The notes: a model not told the origin generated them from the sequence alone. A DNA stretch of 47,601 nt from Acetobacteraceae bacterium (GCA_027487675.1 JAIYDD010000229.1:1-47601), one strand, 5' to 3'; counted from the first letter of the stretch, positions 8,454 through 16,491 are shown. Numbers and translations are program-made.

Positions 8454-9062
8454 ATGTCGCTGGTCAGCAGGAATTTCAATCCGGGCAATGATTCGACGTT
8501 CGCCCGCCGCAAGAACATCTTCAAGGGCCGCACCAATGCACTCTCGGCCTATGTCGACTGGCTCGAGAAATCCAGCGGCTTCAAGCTGCACGAATATTGC
8601 GGTGTCGCGACCGATGTGGTGACGCGCTTCAACGCGGATTGGGGCAATGGCGGCACCGCCAGCGGGATCACCAGCGGGGTCTTCCACTGCCATCGGGCGC
8701 TCGGCCGCGTCTACAACACCTACCTGGCCAAGACGAAGCCCTCGGCGCCCATGATGGCGGCGCTTCCGCAGGCGCTGCACGGCGACCTGGAGATGATCTG
8801 GGAAGACATCACGATCATCTTCTTCCGCCGCTTCGGCAACCAGAGCGACGGGCTGAGCTTCGGCACCTCCGCCACGGCGAACGAGGTCTTCCAGTCCACC
8901 GGCCAGTCGCTTCTGGTCTGGGCCTATGGGCCGAAGGGCTTCGACTTCACCATCTCCAAGCATGGCTACGACGCGCCCTTCGGCGGCGCGAGCCCGCACT
9001 ACTACATCTGGCAGGCGCGGCTGAAGGGCGGGCCGGCGAAGGACGCGCTGGACGACTACTGA
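8454..9062 (+). CDS. Unrecognised 202-residue protein
   Basis: I do not recognise a family. The product is soluble-looking, with no signal peptide or membrane helix. It is rich in aromatic residues ([26 protein letters not shown]) and has a Gly/Thr/Ser-rich middle ([22 protein letters not shown]). It has typical high-GC3 codon use and is not low-complexity, which argues for a real gene. A GGAGG lies 14 bases before the ATG, farther than ideal. It is convergent with recO, overlapping by seven bases, and divergent from parC, so it stands alone between two housekeeping genes of the opposite strand. Confidence 0.7.
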   Translation: MSLVSRNFNPGNDSTFARRKNIFKGRTNALSAYVDWLEKSSGFKLHEYCGVATDVVTRFNADWGNGGTASGITSGVFHCHRALGRVYNTYLAKTKPSAPMMAALPQALHGDLEMIWEDITIIFFRRFGNQSDGLSFGTSATANEVFQSTGQSLLVWAYGPKGFDFTISKHGYDAPFGGASPHYYIWQARLKGGPAKDALDDY

Positions 9063-9787
9063 CCGCCCAGCCCGGCCACCCGGTCCGCCAGCAGCACCCG
9101 CGCCGCCGGCAGCGGCCGGTGCTGGATGCCGAAGACGTCGCGCGCCAGGAAATGCCCGGTGAGCCTGAGGCCCGCCGCCCAGTCCGCCGGGGCTGACGGC
9201 CCCTGCCCCAGCAGGAAGGCCGGCAGCGGCAGCAGCCGGTCGCGCCATGCCCCCGCCGCGGCGGCGGAGACGGCGCGGCCGCTGCGCGGCGAGACGAAGG
9301 CGAGATCCTCCGCCGAGCCGGTGACGGCGCAGCGCGTCAGGTCGAGGCCGTAGCCCAGCTCGGCCAGCAGCTCGGCCTCCCACAGCACCAGGTCCGGCAG
9401 CGCGGCCTCCGGCCCGCGCGCCAGGGCGGCGACCAGCGCGACCAGGCCGCGGAACAGCCGCGGATGCGGCTCGCGTTCCGGCAGCGCGCCCTCGGCCAGG
9501 GCGGTCGCGGCGCGCAGCACGGCCAGCGCCAGCGCGTCTTCCATCGCCAGCGCGGCGGCGGGGTGCACCATCTCCCCCGAGATCGCGCCGAGCTGGTCGG
9601 CCAGCCGCGCCACCCAGCGCGCCTCCACCAGGTTCCCCGCCTGCCAGATCGCCGCCTGCGCGCGGGAGGCGCCGCCCTTGGCCAGGCCGGCATGCCGCCC
9701 ATGCGCCTCGGTCATCAGGCTGACCACGGCACCGCCCTCGCCATGCGGGCGGACATCCAGCACCACCGCGGGGGCCTGCCATTCCAT
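9056..9787 (-). CDS. recO: DNA repair protein RecO
   Basis: 243 residues from the ATG at 9787. The N-terminal OB-fold begins MEWQAPAVVLDVRPHGEGGAVVSLMTEAHGRH, the usual RecO opening, followed by the helical C-terminal domain with LAELGYGLDLTRCAVTG. RecO loads RecA onto SSB-coated gaps in the RecFOR pathway. Twelve extra codons are open upstream but read as basic shadow. In many alphaproteobacteria recO directly follows era; here a plus-strand gene lies between them. Confidence 0.92.
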   Translation of the reverse strand: MEWQAPAVVLDVRPHGEGGAVVSLMTEAHGRHAGLAKGGASRAQAAIWQAGNLVEARWVARLADQLGAISGEMVHPAAALAMEDALALAVLRAATALAEGALPEREPHPRLFRGLVALVAALARGPEAALPDLVLWEAELLAELGYGLDLTRCAVTGSAEDLAFVSPRSGRAVSAAAAGAWRDRLLPLPAFLLGQGPSAPADWAAGLRLTGHFLARDVFGIQHRPLPAARVLLADRVAGLGGQ

Positions 9788-9846
9788 GCGGCGCGGCGTC
9801 CCATATCGCCGCGGCCTCCGCAAGCGGCGCGCGGGGGCGCGGCGAC

Positions 9847-9887
9847 CTCGCGCGATCGTGGGCGGCGGCGGGTCGCGATCGCGCGAG
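9847..9887. promoter_or_regulatory. Spaced 12-bp perfect inverted repeat between divergent genes
   Basis: CTCGCGCGATCG (9847-9858) recurs as its exact reverse complement at 9876-9887, with a 17-base spacer. It is centred in the 139-bp gap between recO (minus) and the M15-type gene (plus). The symmetry and position would suit a dimeric regulator controlling one or both genes, or a hairpin in the leader of the recO message. No promoter elements were identified. Confidence 0.45.
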
Positions 9888-9926
9888 CGGGGCGGAGCGC
9901 GGGCGTCGGCGCCGGGTTAGCCCGCC

Positions 9927-10601
9927 ATGCACCGACGCTTGTTCCTGCTGGGCGGTGGCCTGGCGGCCGCCTGCCACCTGCCGCGCGACGCCCGCGCCGA
10001 AGCCCCGCCGGCGCCGCGGGGCGAAGCGCCGCGGGGCGAAGCGCCGCGTCGCGGCGAGCCGCGGGGCGAAGCGCCGCGTGGCGGCAACGCGGGCGGCGAG
10101 CCGCGGCGCCTGCTGCTGCGCCATGGCGGCACCGGCGCGCGCTTCGACGGCCCCTGGCACGACGGCACCGCCCCGGACCCGGTGGCGATGGCGGAGCTGT
10201 CGGCGGTGCTGGCCGATGCCGGCGTCGGCCCGCCACGGCCCTTCGACCCCGACGCCATCGCCATCCTGTGGGAAGTGGCGGCGCGCACCCGGCTGGGGAC
10301 GGAGATCCGGGTGAATTCCGGCTACCGCTCGCCCGGCGTGAACCGCGCCGCGCATGGCGCGGGGGACAGCCTGCACCTGCGCGCCGCCGCGCTCGACGTG
10401 GACGTGCCGGCGGGGCGGCTGCCGGCGGTGGCGGCGGCGGCGGTCGCGCTCGGCCGCGGCGGCGTCGGCGTCTATGCGCGCCGCGGCTTCATCCACCTGG
10501 ACAGCGGCCCGGTGCGGCACTGGAGGGAAGGCGCCGCGCGCGCCGCGGCGCCGCCGGAGGACCGGGTGGGCACGGTGGCGGCGGCCTGGGGGCGGCGGTG
10601 A
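9927..10601 (+). CDS. Exported M15/DUF882-type zinc peptidase (YcbK-like)
   Basis: 224 residues. The N-terminus MHRRLFLLGGGLAAACHL carries a twin-arginine-like export signal, usual for DUF882/peptidase M15 proteins that act on periplasmic peptidoglycan peptides. The predicted zinc site is H150 and D157 in SLHLRAAALD plus H190 in GFIHLD, and the substrate motif SGYRSPGVN is at 131-139. Between signal and catalytic domain is a low-complexity linker (residues 30-58) built of repeated PRGEA units. There is no good Shine-Dalgarno. It is transcribed towards era and away from recO. Confidence 0.82.
   Translation: MHRRLFLLGGGLAAACHLPRDARAEAPPAPRGEAPRGEAPRRGEPRGEAPRGGNAGGEPRRLLLRHGGTGARFDGPWHDGTAPDPVAMAELSAVLADAGVGPPRPFDPDAIAILWEVAARTRLGTEIRVNSGYRSPGVNRAAHGAGDSLHLRAAALDVDVPAGRLPAVAAAAVALGRGGVGVYARRGFIHLDSGPVRHWREGAARAAAPPEDRVGTVAAAWGRR
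10014..10090 (+). repeat. Short tandem repeats coding the PRGEA linker
   Basis: GCCGCGGGGCGAAGC recurs three times within a run of related units (GCGCCGCGTGGCGG and similar), all inside the M15-type gene and in frame. Unit number could change without breaking the reading frame, so linker length may vary between strains. Confidence 0.6.
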
Positions 10602-10656
10602 GGCGATTGCTGCCGCAAGATGGCGGGGCAATCGGTGAAGCCCCCACCCCGGGGCG

Positions 10657-10684
10657 TTCCCCCGCGGAAGCCGGGGAGGGGGAA
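10657..10684. terminator. Possible bidirectional hairpin between convergent genes
   Basis: TTCCCCC (10657-10663) pairs with GGGGGAA (10678-10684) in the 93-bp gap between the ends of the M15-type gene and era. It is GC-rich with no T tract, so only weak evidence of termination. Confidence 0.3.
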
Positions 10685-10694
10685 GCCGGCCTGC

Positions 10695-11762
10695 CTACCC
10701 GATATCCTCGAGGCCGAGCGCCCGGATCCGCCCGCGCTCCTCGTCCCAGCCCGGGCGGTCCTTGACGTTCAGGAACAGGTGCACGCGGCGTTCCAGCAGC
10801 GTCTCCAGCTCCGCCCGGGCGCGGCGGCCGATGTCCTTGATCTTCGCGCCGCCATCGCCGATCAGGATCGCCTTCTGCGTCGGCCGCTCGACATAGATCG
10901 TGCAGTCGATGCGCGCGCTGCCGTCCTTGCGTTCCTGCCAGCTTTCCGTCTCGACCGTCGCGTGGTGCGGCACTTCCTGGTGGGTCAGGCGCAGCACCTG
11001 CTCGCGCACGATCTCGGCGGCCAGCATGCGCTGCGGCAGGTCGGAGAGGTCGTCCTCGGGGAACAGCCAGGGGCCGGGCGGCACGGCGCCGGCCAGGCGG
11101 TCCAGCAGCCGGTCGAGCCCGCCCTTCGTCTGGGCGCTGACCATGAAGGTCTCGGCGAAGGGCAGCAGCGCGTTCAGCGCCTGCGCCAGCGGCAGCAGCT
11201 GCGGCGGCGACAGCAGGTCCACCTTGTTGAGCACCAGCCAGGCCGGGCGGCGGCCCTTGGCCAGGCCCTCCACGATGCTCCGCACCTCATCCGTCAGCCC
11301 GGCGCGGGCATCGACGATCAGCATGGCCAGGTCGGCATCCTGCGCGCCGCCCCAGGCGGCGGCGACCATGGCGCGGTCCAGCCGCCGGCGCGGGCGGAAG
11401 ATGCCGGGCGTGTCCACCAGCACGATCTGCGACGCGCCCCGCATGACCACCGCGCGGATGCGGAAGCGCGTGGTCTGCGGCTTGGGCGAGACGATGGTAA
11501 CCTTGGTGCCGGCCAGCGCATTGACCAGCGTGGACTTGCCGGCGTTCGGCGCGCCGACCACCGCGACCAGGCCGCAGCGCGTGGCGGCCGCAGGCGAGCC
11601 CGGCGCGGCGACATCCGCGGGCGATGCCCCGGCATCCGTCACGCCGGCCGCAGCCGCCGGCGCGGCGGCCTCTGCCAGCCCGGGTTCCGCGCCGGTCGCG
11701 GCAGCGTCGCGCGCCGGATCCTCCGCCCTGGCGCCCGGCCTGTCCCCGCCGCCGCCGCTCAT
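10695..11762 (-). CDS. era: GTPase Era
   Basis: 355 residues. A GTPase that binds the 3' end of 16S rRNA and aids 30S maturation. The G1 motif GAPNAGKST is at 70-78, followed by the G3 DTPG and G4 NKVD motifs, and a C-terminal KH domain with AILIGDGGAKIKDIG. About 60 Ala/Pro/Gly-rich residues precede G1, far more than the roughly ten usual in Era. The ATG overlaps the rnc stop as ATGA (11759-11762), which supports this start, but a GTG at codon 41 would give a more normal length. Confidence 0.93.
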   Translation of the reverse strand: MSGGGGDRPGARAEDPARDAAATGAEPGLAEAAAPAAAAGVTDAGASPADVAAPGSPAAATRCGLVAVVGAPNAGKSTLVNALAGTKVTIVSPKPQTTRFRIRAVVMRGASQIVLVDTPGIFRPRRRLDRAMVAAAWGGAQDADLAMLIVDARAGLTDEVRSIVEGLAKGRRPAWLVLNKVDLLSPPQLLPLAQALNALLPFAETFMVSAQTKGGLDRLLDRLAGAVPPGPWLFPEDDLSDLPQRMLAAEIVREQVLRLTHQEVPHHATVETESWQERKDGSARIDCTIYVERPTQKAILIGDGGAKIKDIGRRARAELETLLERRVHLFLNVKDRPGWDEERGRIRALGLEDIG

Positions 11763-12547
11763 GCGCCGAGGCGGGCGAGCAGCCCCTCCGCCGCCGCCTG
11801 CTCGGCCGCCCGCTTGCTCTCGCCCATGCCTTCCGCCTCCTGCCCCGCCGCCGCGACGCGCACGACGAAGATGGGGTTGTGCGACGGGCCGGAGGAGGAG
11901 ACCAGCACATAGGCCGGCAGCGGATGCCCCCTGCCCTGCAGCCATTCCTGCAGCCGCGTCTTCGGCGAGACCGGCGGACGGGCGGACGCCTCGACCAGCG
12001 GCAGCCATTCGCGCCGCACCAGCGCGCGCGCCGGATCGAGCCCGCCATCGAGGTAGAGCGCGCCCAGCAGCGCTTCCAGCGCATCGGCCAGCACGGAGGC
12101 GCGGTTGCCCACCCCCGCCCGCATCTCCCCCGGCGGCACGCGCAGGGCGGGCCCGAGGCCCATGCGTTCGGCGACCTGCGCCAGCGCCTCGGCCGAGACC
12201 AGCGCGCCGAGCCGCTTGCCGAGCGCGCCTTCGCGCTCCTCCGGGAAGCGCTCGGCCAGCCATTCGGCCATCACCAGCGCCAGCACGCGGTCGCCCAGGA
12301 ATTCCAGCCGCTCGTTCGAATCGAGCAGATGCCGGCGCGGGTCGGCGGCGGAGCGGTGGGTCAGCGCCTCGGCGAGCAGTTCCGGCCGGGCGAAGCGGTG
12401 CGGCAGCGTGACGGCCAGCGCCTGCAAGGCCTGGTCCTGCGCCGCGCGGCCGGCGGCGGCCTCCGCCTCGGCGCGGCGGCGGCGCGGGGCGCGCGGGGCC
12501 TCCGCCTGTGGGTCGGGCACCGGCCCCGGCTGAGGCCGGCCCTTCAC
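11759..12547 (-). CDS. rnc: Ribonuclease III
   Basis: 262 residues from a GTG start. It cleaves double-stranded RNA, including the 30S rRNA precursor. The signature NERLEFLGDRVL holds catalytic E82 and D86, and D155 and E158 lie in LADALEALLGALYLDGG. A double-stranded-RNA-binding domain forms the C-terminus (TRLQEWLQGRGHPLPAYVL...). The GTG shares its bases with the lepB stop (GTGA at 12544-12547), an argument for coupling. The first 40 residues are a basic, Pro/Ala-rich extension without family counterpart. Confidence 0.93.
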   Translation of the reverse strand: MKGRPQPGPVPDPQAEAPRAPRRRRAEAEAAAGRAAQDQALQALAVTLPHRFARPELLAEALTHRSAADPRRHLLDSNERLEFLGDRVLALVMAEWLAERFPEEREGALGKRLGALVSAEALAQVAERMGLGPALRVPPGEMRAGVGNRASVLADALEALLGALYLDGGLDPARALVRREWLPLVEASARPPVSPKTRLQEWLQGRGHPLPAYVLVSSSGPSHNPIFVVRVAAAGQEAEGMGESKRAAEQAAAEGLLARLGA

Positions 12548-13314
12548 CGGACCGCGCTGAACAGGCGCGACCAGCGGACGGCCATGGGCCAGGCCCAGAC
12601 CTCCCACCAGCTGGCGGAACCGTCCACGGAGAAGAAGATGAATTCCGCGCGCCCGACCAGGTTCTCCACCGGGATGAAGCCCACCGCGTTCTGGTCGCGG
12701 CTGTCGAGGCTGTTGTCGCGGTTGTCGCCCATGGCGAAGACATGCCCGGCGGGGACGCGGAATTCCGTGGTGTTGTCGAAGAACTGGTTGTCCGACATCT
12801 CCAGGATGAAATGCGCGTGCGGCTCCACGCCGGGCTGCGGCGGCAGGAGTTCCCGGAAGCGGGTGGCGACCATCCGGCCACCATCCTCGACCGTGAAGGG
12901 GCCGAGGGATTCACGCCGCACCGGCTGGCCGTTCAGGTGCAGGATGCCGCCCCGCACCTGCACGCGGTCGCCGGGCAGGCCGATGATGCGCTTGATGTAG
13001 TCGGTCGAGTTGTCGCGCGGCAGCTTGAACACCGCGACATCGCCGCGCTCCGGCAGGCTGCCGAAGATGCGCCCCGAGAACAGGTTCGGGCTGAACGGCA
13101 TGGAGTGCCGCGAATAGCCGTAGGAATACTTCGAGACGAACAGGTAGTCCCCCACCAGCAGCGTCGGGATCATGCTGCCGGACGGGATGTTGAAGGGCTC
13201 GAAGGCCACGGTGCGGATGCCGATGGCGATCAGCCCGGCATAGAGCACAGTCTTGATGGACTCGAGCCAGCCGCCCGACTTCTTCTTGGTCATGGAACGT
13301 GTTTTCGCGGACAT
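12544..13314 (-). CDS. lepB: Signal peptidase I
   Basis: 256 residues from MSAKTRSMTKKK. A membrane-anchored serine protease that removes signal peptides. One N-terminal membrane segment lies at about 20-37. The Ser/Lys dyad is S47 in PSGSMIPT and K108 in DYIKRIIGLPGD, and the GHVFAMGDNRDNSLDSR box is present. A second ATG seven codons later is possible; neither has a strong ribosome site. The stop overlaps the rnc start, and acpS ends 67 bp upstream, giving the conserved acpS-lepB-rnc-era order. Confidence 0.94.
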   Translation of the reverse strand: MSAKTRSMTKKKSGGWLESIKTVLYAGLIAIGIRTVAFEPFNIPSGSMIPTLLVGDYLFVSKYSYGYSRHSMPFSPNLFSGRIFGSLPERGDVAVFKLPRDNSTDYIKRIIGLPGDRVQVRGGILHLNGQPVRRESLGPFTVEDGGRMVATRFRELLPPQPGVEPHAHFILEMSDNQFFDNTTEFRVPAGHVFAMGDNRDNSLDSRDQNAVGFIPVENLVGRAEFIFFSVDGSASWWEVWAWPMAVRWSRLFSAVR

Positions 13315-13381
13315 CCTGGCTCGCCCGGCAACCCGGGGGCGGGCGCGCGCGCCCGGATAGAGCGCGGCCGGGCGCGGACTG

Positions 13382-13843
13382 TCAAGGAACGCCGCCCGCC
13401 GTCGCATCGGGCGGCACGGGCACGGCACTGATCAGCACCATGGCCTGCGCGTAGGGGTATTCGTCCGTCATCGTCAGCGCGACATGCGCGACATGCCCCG
13501 GCGGCGTGATCGCCGCCAGCCGCGCCGCGGCACCGCCCGTCATGCGCAGCGTGGGCTGGCCGGAGGGCAGGTTCACCACGCCGAGATCACGCATGAACAC
13601 GCCCGCATTGAAGCCGGTGCCGAGCGCCTTGGCCGCCGCCTCCTTCGCCGCGAAACGCTTGGCATAGGTGGCGGCGCGGATCTTCTCCGTCCGCCGCTCG
13701 GCCTTCGCACGCTCCACCGGCGTGAAGACACGCTCGATGAACCGCTCGCCATGCCGCTCGATCACCCGCTCCACACGCCGGATGTCGACGACATCACTGC
13801 CGAGGCCGAGGACGAGGCCGGAGGGTGCGGGGGTGAGCGTCAT
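13382..13843 (-). CDS. acpS: Holo-ACP synthase
   Basis: 153 residues. It transfers phosphopantetheine from CoA to apo-ACP. The magnesium-binding motif [13 protein letters not shown] is at the N-terminus, and the second motif [14 protein letters not shown] lies mid-protein. The C-terminus carries about 15 extra residues ([13 protein letters not shown]) beyond the usual domain. The ATG at 13843 was chosen over an upstream extension that reads through repeat DNA. In related genomes pdxJ commonly precedes acpS; here there is repeat-rich DNA and then rel. Confidence 0.93.
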   Translation of the reverse strand: MTLTPAPSGLVLGLGSDVVDIRRVERVIERHGERFIERVFTPVERAKAERRTEKIRAATYAKRFAAKEAAAKALGTGFNAGVFMRDLGVVNLPSGQPTLRMTGGAAARLAAITPPGHVAHVALTMTDEYPYAQAMVLISAVPVPPDATAGGVP

Positions 13844-13867
13844 GCGGGGGTCCTGCGCTGGTGGTTC

Positions 13868-13945
13868 CCGGGAGGGGCGCCGCCCCTCCCGGACGTCGCG
13901 GCAGTGCCGCGACCCCACCAGGTCCCGTGGCGGTCCCCGGACCCC
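13868..13945 (+). repeat. Double-hairpin palindromic repeat, copy 3
   Basis: 13868-13892 is a 25-base palindrome with the same GGGAGGGGCG core as 273-297 but with CC/GG instead of GT/AC as the outer pairs. An extra perfect stem follows (GTCGCGGC with GCCGCGAC, 13894-13912), then the ACCCCACC-type linker, a degenerate second hairpin and the terminal GGACCCCAG. It has the same orientation as copy 2. Confidence 0.65.
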
Positions 13946-13966
13946 AGCCGTGAGTTTTCAGTCGGT

Positions 13967-14029
13967 GTCCGAGGAGGGGGCCTCAAGGGCGCGCCAGCGG
14001 TACGGGCGCGCGTGGCCCCCTCTTCGGAC
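13967..14029. repeat. Long imperfect palindrome between two inverted repeats
   Basis: The 16-base arm 13967-13982 pairs with 14014-14029 with one G:T-type difference. Nested inside, GCGCGCC pairs with GGCGCGC. The 63-base structure lies exactly between copies 3 and 4 of the double-hairpin repeat, which face each other. The whole 13868-14107 block fills the gap between rel and acpS, and no gene is seen in it. Confidence 0.65.
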
Positions 14030-14049
14030 AACGACCAAACTGATGACGG

Positions 14050-14107
14050 GTCCAGGGGCGTCACGCCCCTGGCGGGTGGGGTCTGGGGAGGGCGGAGCCC
14101 TCCCCAG
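14050..14107 (-). repeat. Double-hairpin palindromic repeat, copy 4
   Basis: The stem CCAGGGGCG (14052-14060) pairs with CGCCCCTGG (14064-14072). CTGGGGAGGGC (14083-14093) pairs with 14097-14107. The linker is CGGGTGGGGT. Compared with copy 1, flanking and linker bases are the same while both stems changed on both sides, so pairing is preserved. It lies just past the rel stop codon and could also end rel transcription. Confidence 0.75.
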
Positions 14108-14138
14108 GGGCCCGCCGGCGCCGCACCACGCACCACCC

Positions 14139-16385
14139 TCACCCCCGCGACCGTTCGGCCTGGGCCACGCCGGGCAGGGCGCGGAGCGCGGCGATGATGT
14201 TGGAGAGGTGGCGGAGGTCCTTCACTTCCACGTCCACCGCGATTTCCTGGAAGTCGGGGCCGCGGTGGTGGATGCGCAAATTGTCGATGGCGCCGTCCTG
14301 GCGGGCAATCGCGTCGGTGATGGCGGAGACGGTGCCGCGGTCGGTCCCCGCGATCAGGTCGATGCGCCCGACATGCGCGGCGCCCGAGCCGCCTTCGTAG
14401 TCCCAGTCGATGTCGAGGAAGCGTTCCGGGCTGTCGGAGAAGCCCGACAGGTTCTGGCAGTCGGATTTGTGGACGGTGACGCCCTTGCCGGTGGTGACGA
14501 TGCCGACGATGCGGTCGCCGGGCAGCGGGCGGCAGCAGCCGGCGAAGTTCACCTGCATGCCGGCGACCAGGCCGGAGATGCCCATGGCGACGTCGCGGCG
14601 GCCGGGCCGGCCGGCGGGGCCGGGCGGGGCGACCCGCGGGCGCGATCGCGCCAGCGGCAGCGGGTCCGCGGCGCGCGGCGGGCCGCGCAGTTCCGGGTAG
14701 ACCGCGTGCACCACGTCGCGCGGCGAGACGGCGCCGGAGGCGACGACGATGCAGAGTTCCTCGAAGCCCGGCTGCTTCAGCGCCTTCAGCGCGGGCTCGA
14801 TCGCCTTCTCGGAGAATTCCACGCCTTCCTGGCGGAAGGCCTTGGCGATGGCGGCGCGGCCTTCCTGCTGCTGGACCTTGCGTTGTTCGGCGTGGACGAA
14901 GCGGCGGATGCGCGCGCGGGCCTTGCCGCTGACGACGAAGCGTTCCCAGGCCGGGTTCGGCGTGCCGCCGCGGGCGGTGATGATCTCTACCTGGTCGCCG
15001 TTCTCGAGCGGCGTGCGCAGCGGCTTGATGACGCCGTTGATCTTGGCGCCGACGCATTGGTCGCCGACCTGGCTGTGCACCTGGTAGGCGAAATCGACGC
15101 AGGTGGCACCGCGGGGAAGGGCGATCAGGTCGCCCTTGGGCGTGAAGCAGAACACCTCGTCGCGGTGCAATTCGAGCTTGGTGGCGTCCAGGAATTCCTG
15201 CGGCTCGGCGGCCTGTTCCAGGATTTCCAGCAGGGTCTTCACCCAGGGGAAGCGCTGGCTGTCGCGCGCGGCCGCGCCGCCCTGCTTGTAGATCCAGTGG
15301 GCGGCGACGCCGTATTCGGCGACCTCGTGCATCTCCCGCGTGCGGATCTGCACCTCGATCTTGGCATTGCGCTTTTCCGGCACCGTGACGCCGCTGTGCA
15401 GCGACTGGTAGCCGTTGGGCTTGGGCGTCGAGATGTAGTCCTTGAAGCGGCCGGGCACGACGCGATAGGCGGAATGCACGGCGCCGAGCGCCGCGTAGCA
15501 GGCCGCCTGGTCGGGCACGATCACGCGGAAGGCCATGATGTCCGAGAGCTGCTCGAACTCCACCTTCTTGCCGTGCATCTTGAGCCAGATCGACCAGGGC
15601 GATTTCTCGCGACCCGTCAGTTCCTGCACCTCCACGCCCGCGTCGCGCATCACGCGCGCCAGGTCCTCGCGGATCTCCTCGATCAGGTCGGCGCCCTGGC
15701 CGTAGAGGAAGGAGCGGCGCGCGGCGATGGTCTGGAAAGCGTCCGGGTCGAGCTCGCGGAAGGCGAGTGTCTCCAGCTCGGTCTTCAGGCCGTCCATGCC
15801 GATGCGCTCGGCGAGCGGGGCGAAGATCTCCATCGTCTCGCGCGCCGTCTTGCGGCGGCGTTCGGGCTGCGGGACGTAGTGGAGCGTGCGCATGTTGTGC
15901 AGCCGGTCGGCGAGCTTGACCAGCAGCACGCGGATGTCCTCGGACATGGCGAGGACCAGCTTGCGGAAGTTCTCGGCCTGCTTGGTGCGCTCGGATTGCA
16001 GTTCGAGGCGCGTCAGCTTGGTGACGCCGTCCACCAAGCGCGCGACTTCCTTGCCGAAGCGCTTCTCGATCTCGGCGAGGCCGGTCTTGGTGTCCTCCGC
16101 CACGTCGTGCAGCAGGGCGGTGGCGATGGAGGCGGTATCCAGCCGGTAGGAGGCGAGGATCTCGGCCACCGCCAGCGGATGGGTGATGTAGGGATCGCCG
16201 TTGTCGCGCAGCTGCCCGGCATGGGCGGCGTGCGCCACGGCCCAGGCCTGCTCGATCAGCGCGCCGTCGGAACGCGGGTCGTAGGCGGCGACCATGCGGG
16301 CGAGTTCGCGGCCCGTGCCCTCCGCGACGCCGCCGGCGAGCCCTTCCGGGGACTGGGCGGAGAGGGGCCAGGCCGCGCCGCTCAT
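14139..16385 (-). CDS. rel: Bifunctional (p)ppGpp synthetase/hydrolase (Rel/SpoT)
   Basis: 748 residues. It makes and degrades the stringent-response alarmone. The HD hydrolase domain shows H55, H93-D94 and E97-D98 (LLHDVAEDT) and RLHNMRTL. The synthetase domain shows RFKDYI (313-318), YQSLH (326-330) and EVQIRTREMH (344-353). A TGS domain (VFCFTPKGDLIALPRGATCVDFAY) and a C-terminal ACT domain follow. Both catalytic halves look intact, as expected for the single long Rel of alphaproteobacteria. Start choice is uncertain: ATG at 16385 or 16442, neither with a good ribosome site. rpoZ lies 106 bp upstream. Confidence 0.94.
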   Translation of the reverse strand: MSGAAWPLSAQSPEGLAGGVAEGTGRELARMVAAYDPRSDGALIEQAWAVAHAAHAGQLRDNGDPYITHPLAVAEILASYRLDTASIATALLHDVAEDTKTGLAEIEKRFGKEVARLVDGVTKLTRLELQSERTKQAENFRKLVLAMSEDIRVLLVKLADRLHNMRTLHYVPQPERRRKTARETMEIFAPLAERIGMDGLKTELETLAFRELDPDAFQTIAARRSFLYGQGADLIEEIREDLARVMRDAGVEVQELTGREKSPWSIWLKMHGKKVEFEQLSDIMAFRVIVPDQAACYAALGAVHSAYRVVPGRFKDYISTPKPNGYQSLHSGVTVPEKRNAKIEVQIRTREMHEVAEYGVAAHWIYKQGGAAARDSQRFPWVKTLLEILEQAAEPQEFLDATKLELHRDEVFCFTPKGDLIALPRGATCVDFAYQVHSQVGDQCVGAKINGVIKPLRTPLENGDQVEIITARGGTPNPAWERFVVSGKARARIRRFVHAEQRKVQQQEGRAAIAKAFRQEGVEFSEKAIEPALKALKQPGFEELCIVVASGAVSPRDVVHAVYPELRGPPRAADPLPLARSRPRVAPPGPAGRPGRRDVAMGISGLVAGMQVNFAGCCRPLPGDRIVGIVTTGKGVTVHKSDCQNLSGFSDSPERFLDIDWDYEGGSGAAHVGRIDLIAGTDRGTVSAITDAIARQDGAIDNLRIHHRGPDFQEIAVDVEVKDLRHLSNIIAALRALPGVAQAERSRG

Positions 16386-16491
16386 CGCATCGGGGCCGGG
16401 CGCGCGCGGGGGTGGGTCCGATGCGGCGCGCGGGCCCGGCATCGACAAGGCGCGGGGCGCCGCGCGGGCGCCCCGGGATGGCGTGGCGCGG

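Noticed and set aside
4612-8622. 1336-codon plus-strand open frame across lpxA, fabZ and parC
   Set aside because: It spans several convincing minus-strand genes and their intergenic gaps, has no domain and consists of composition-driven His/Arg/Ala-rich sequence.
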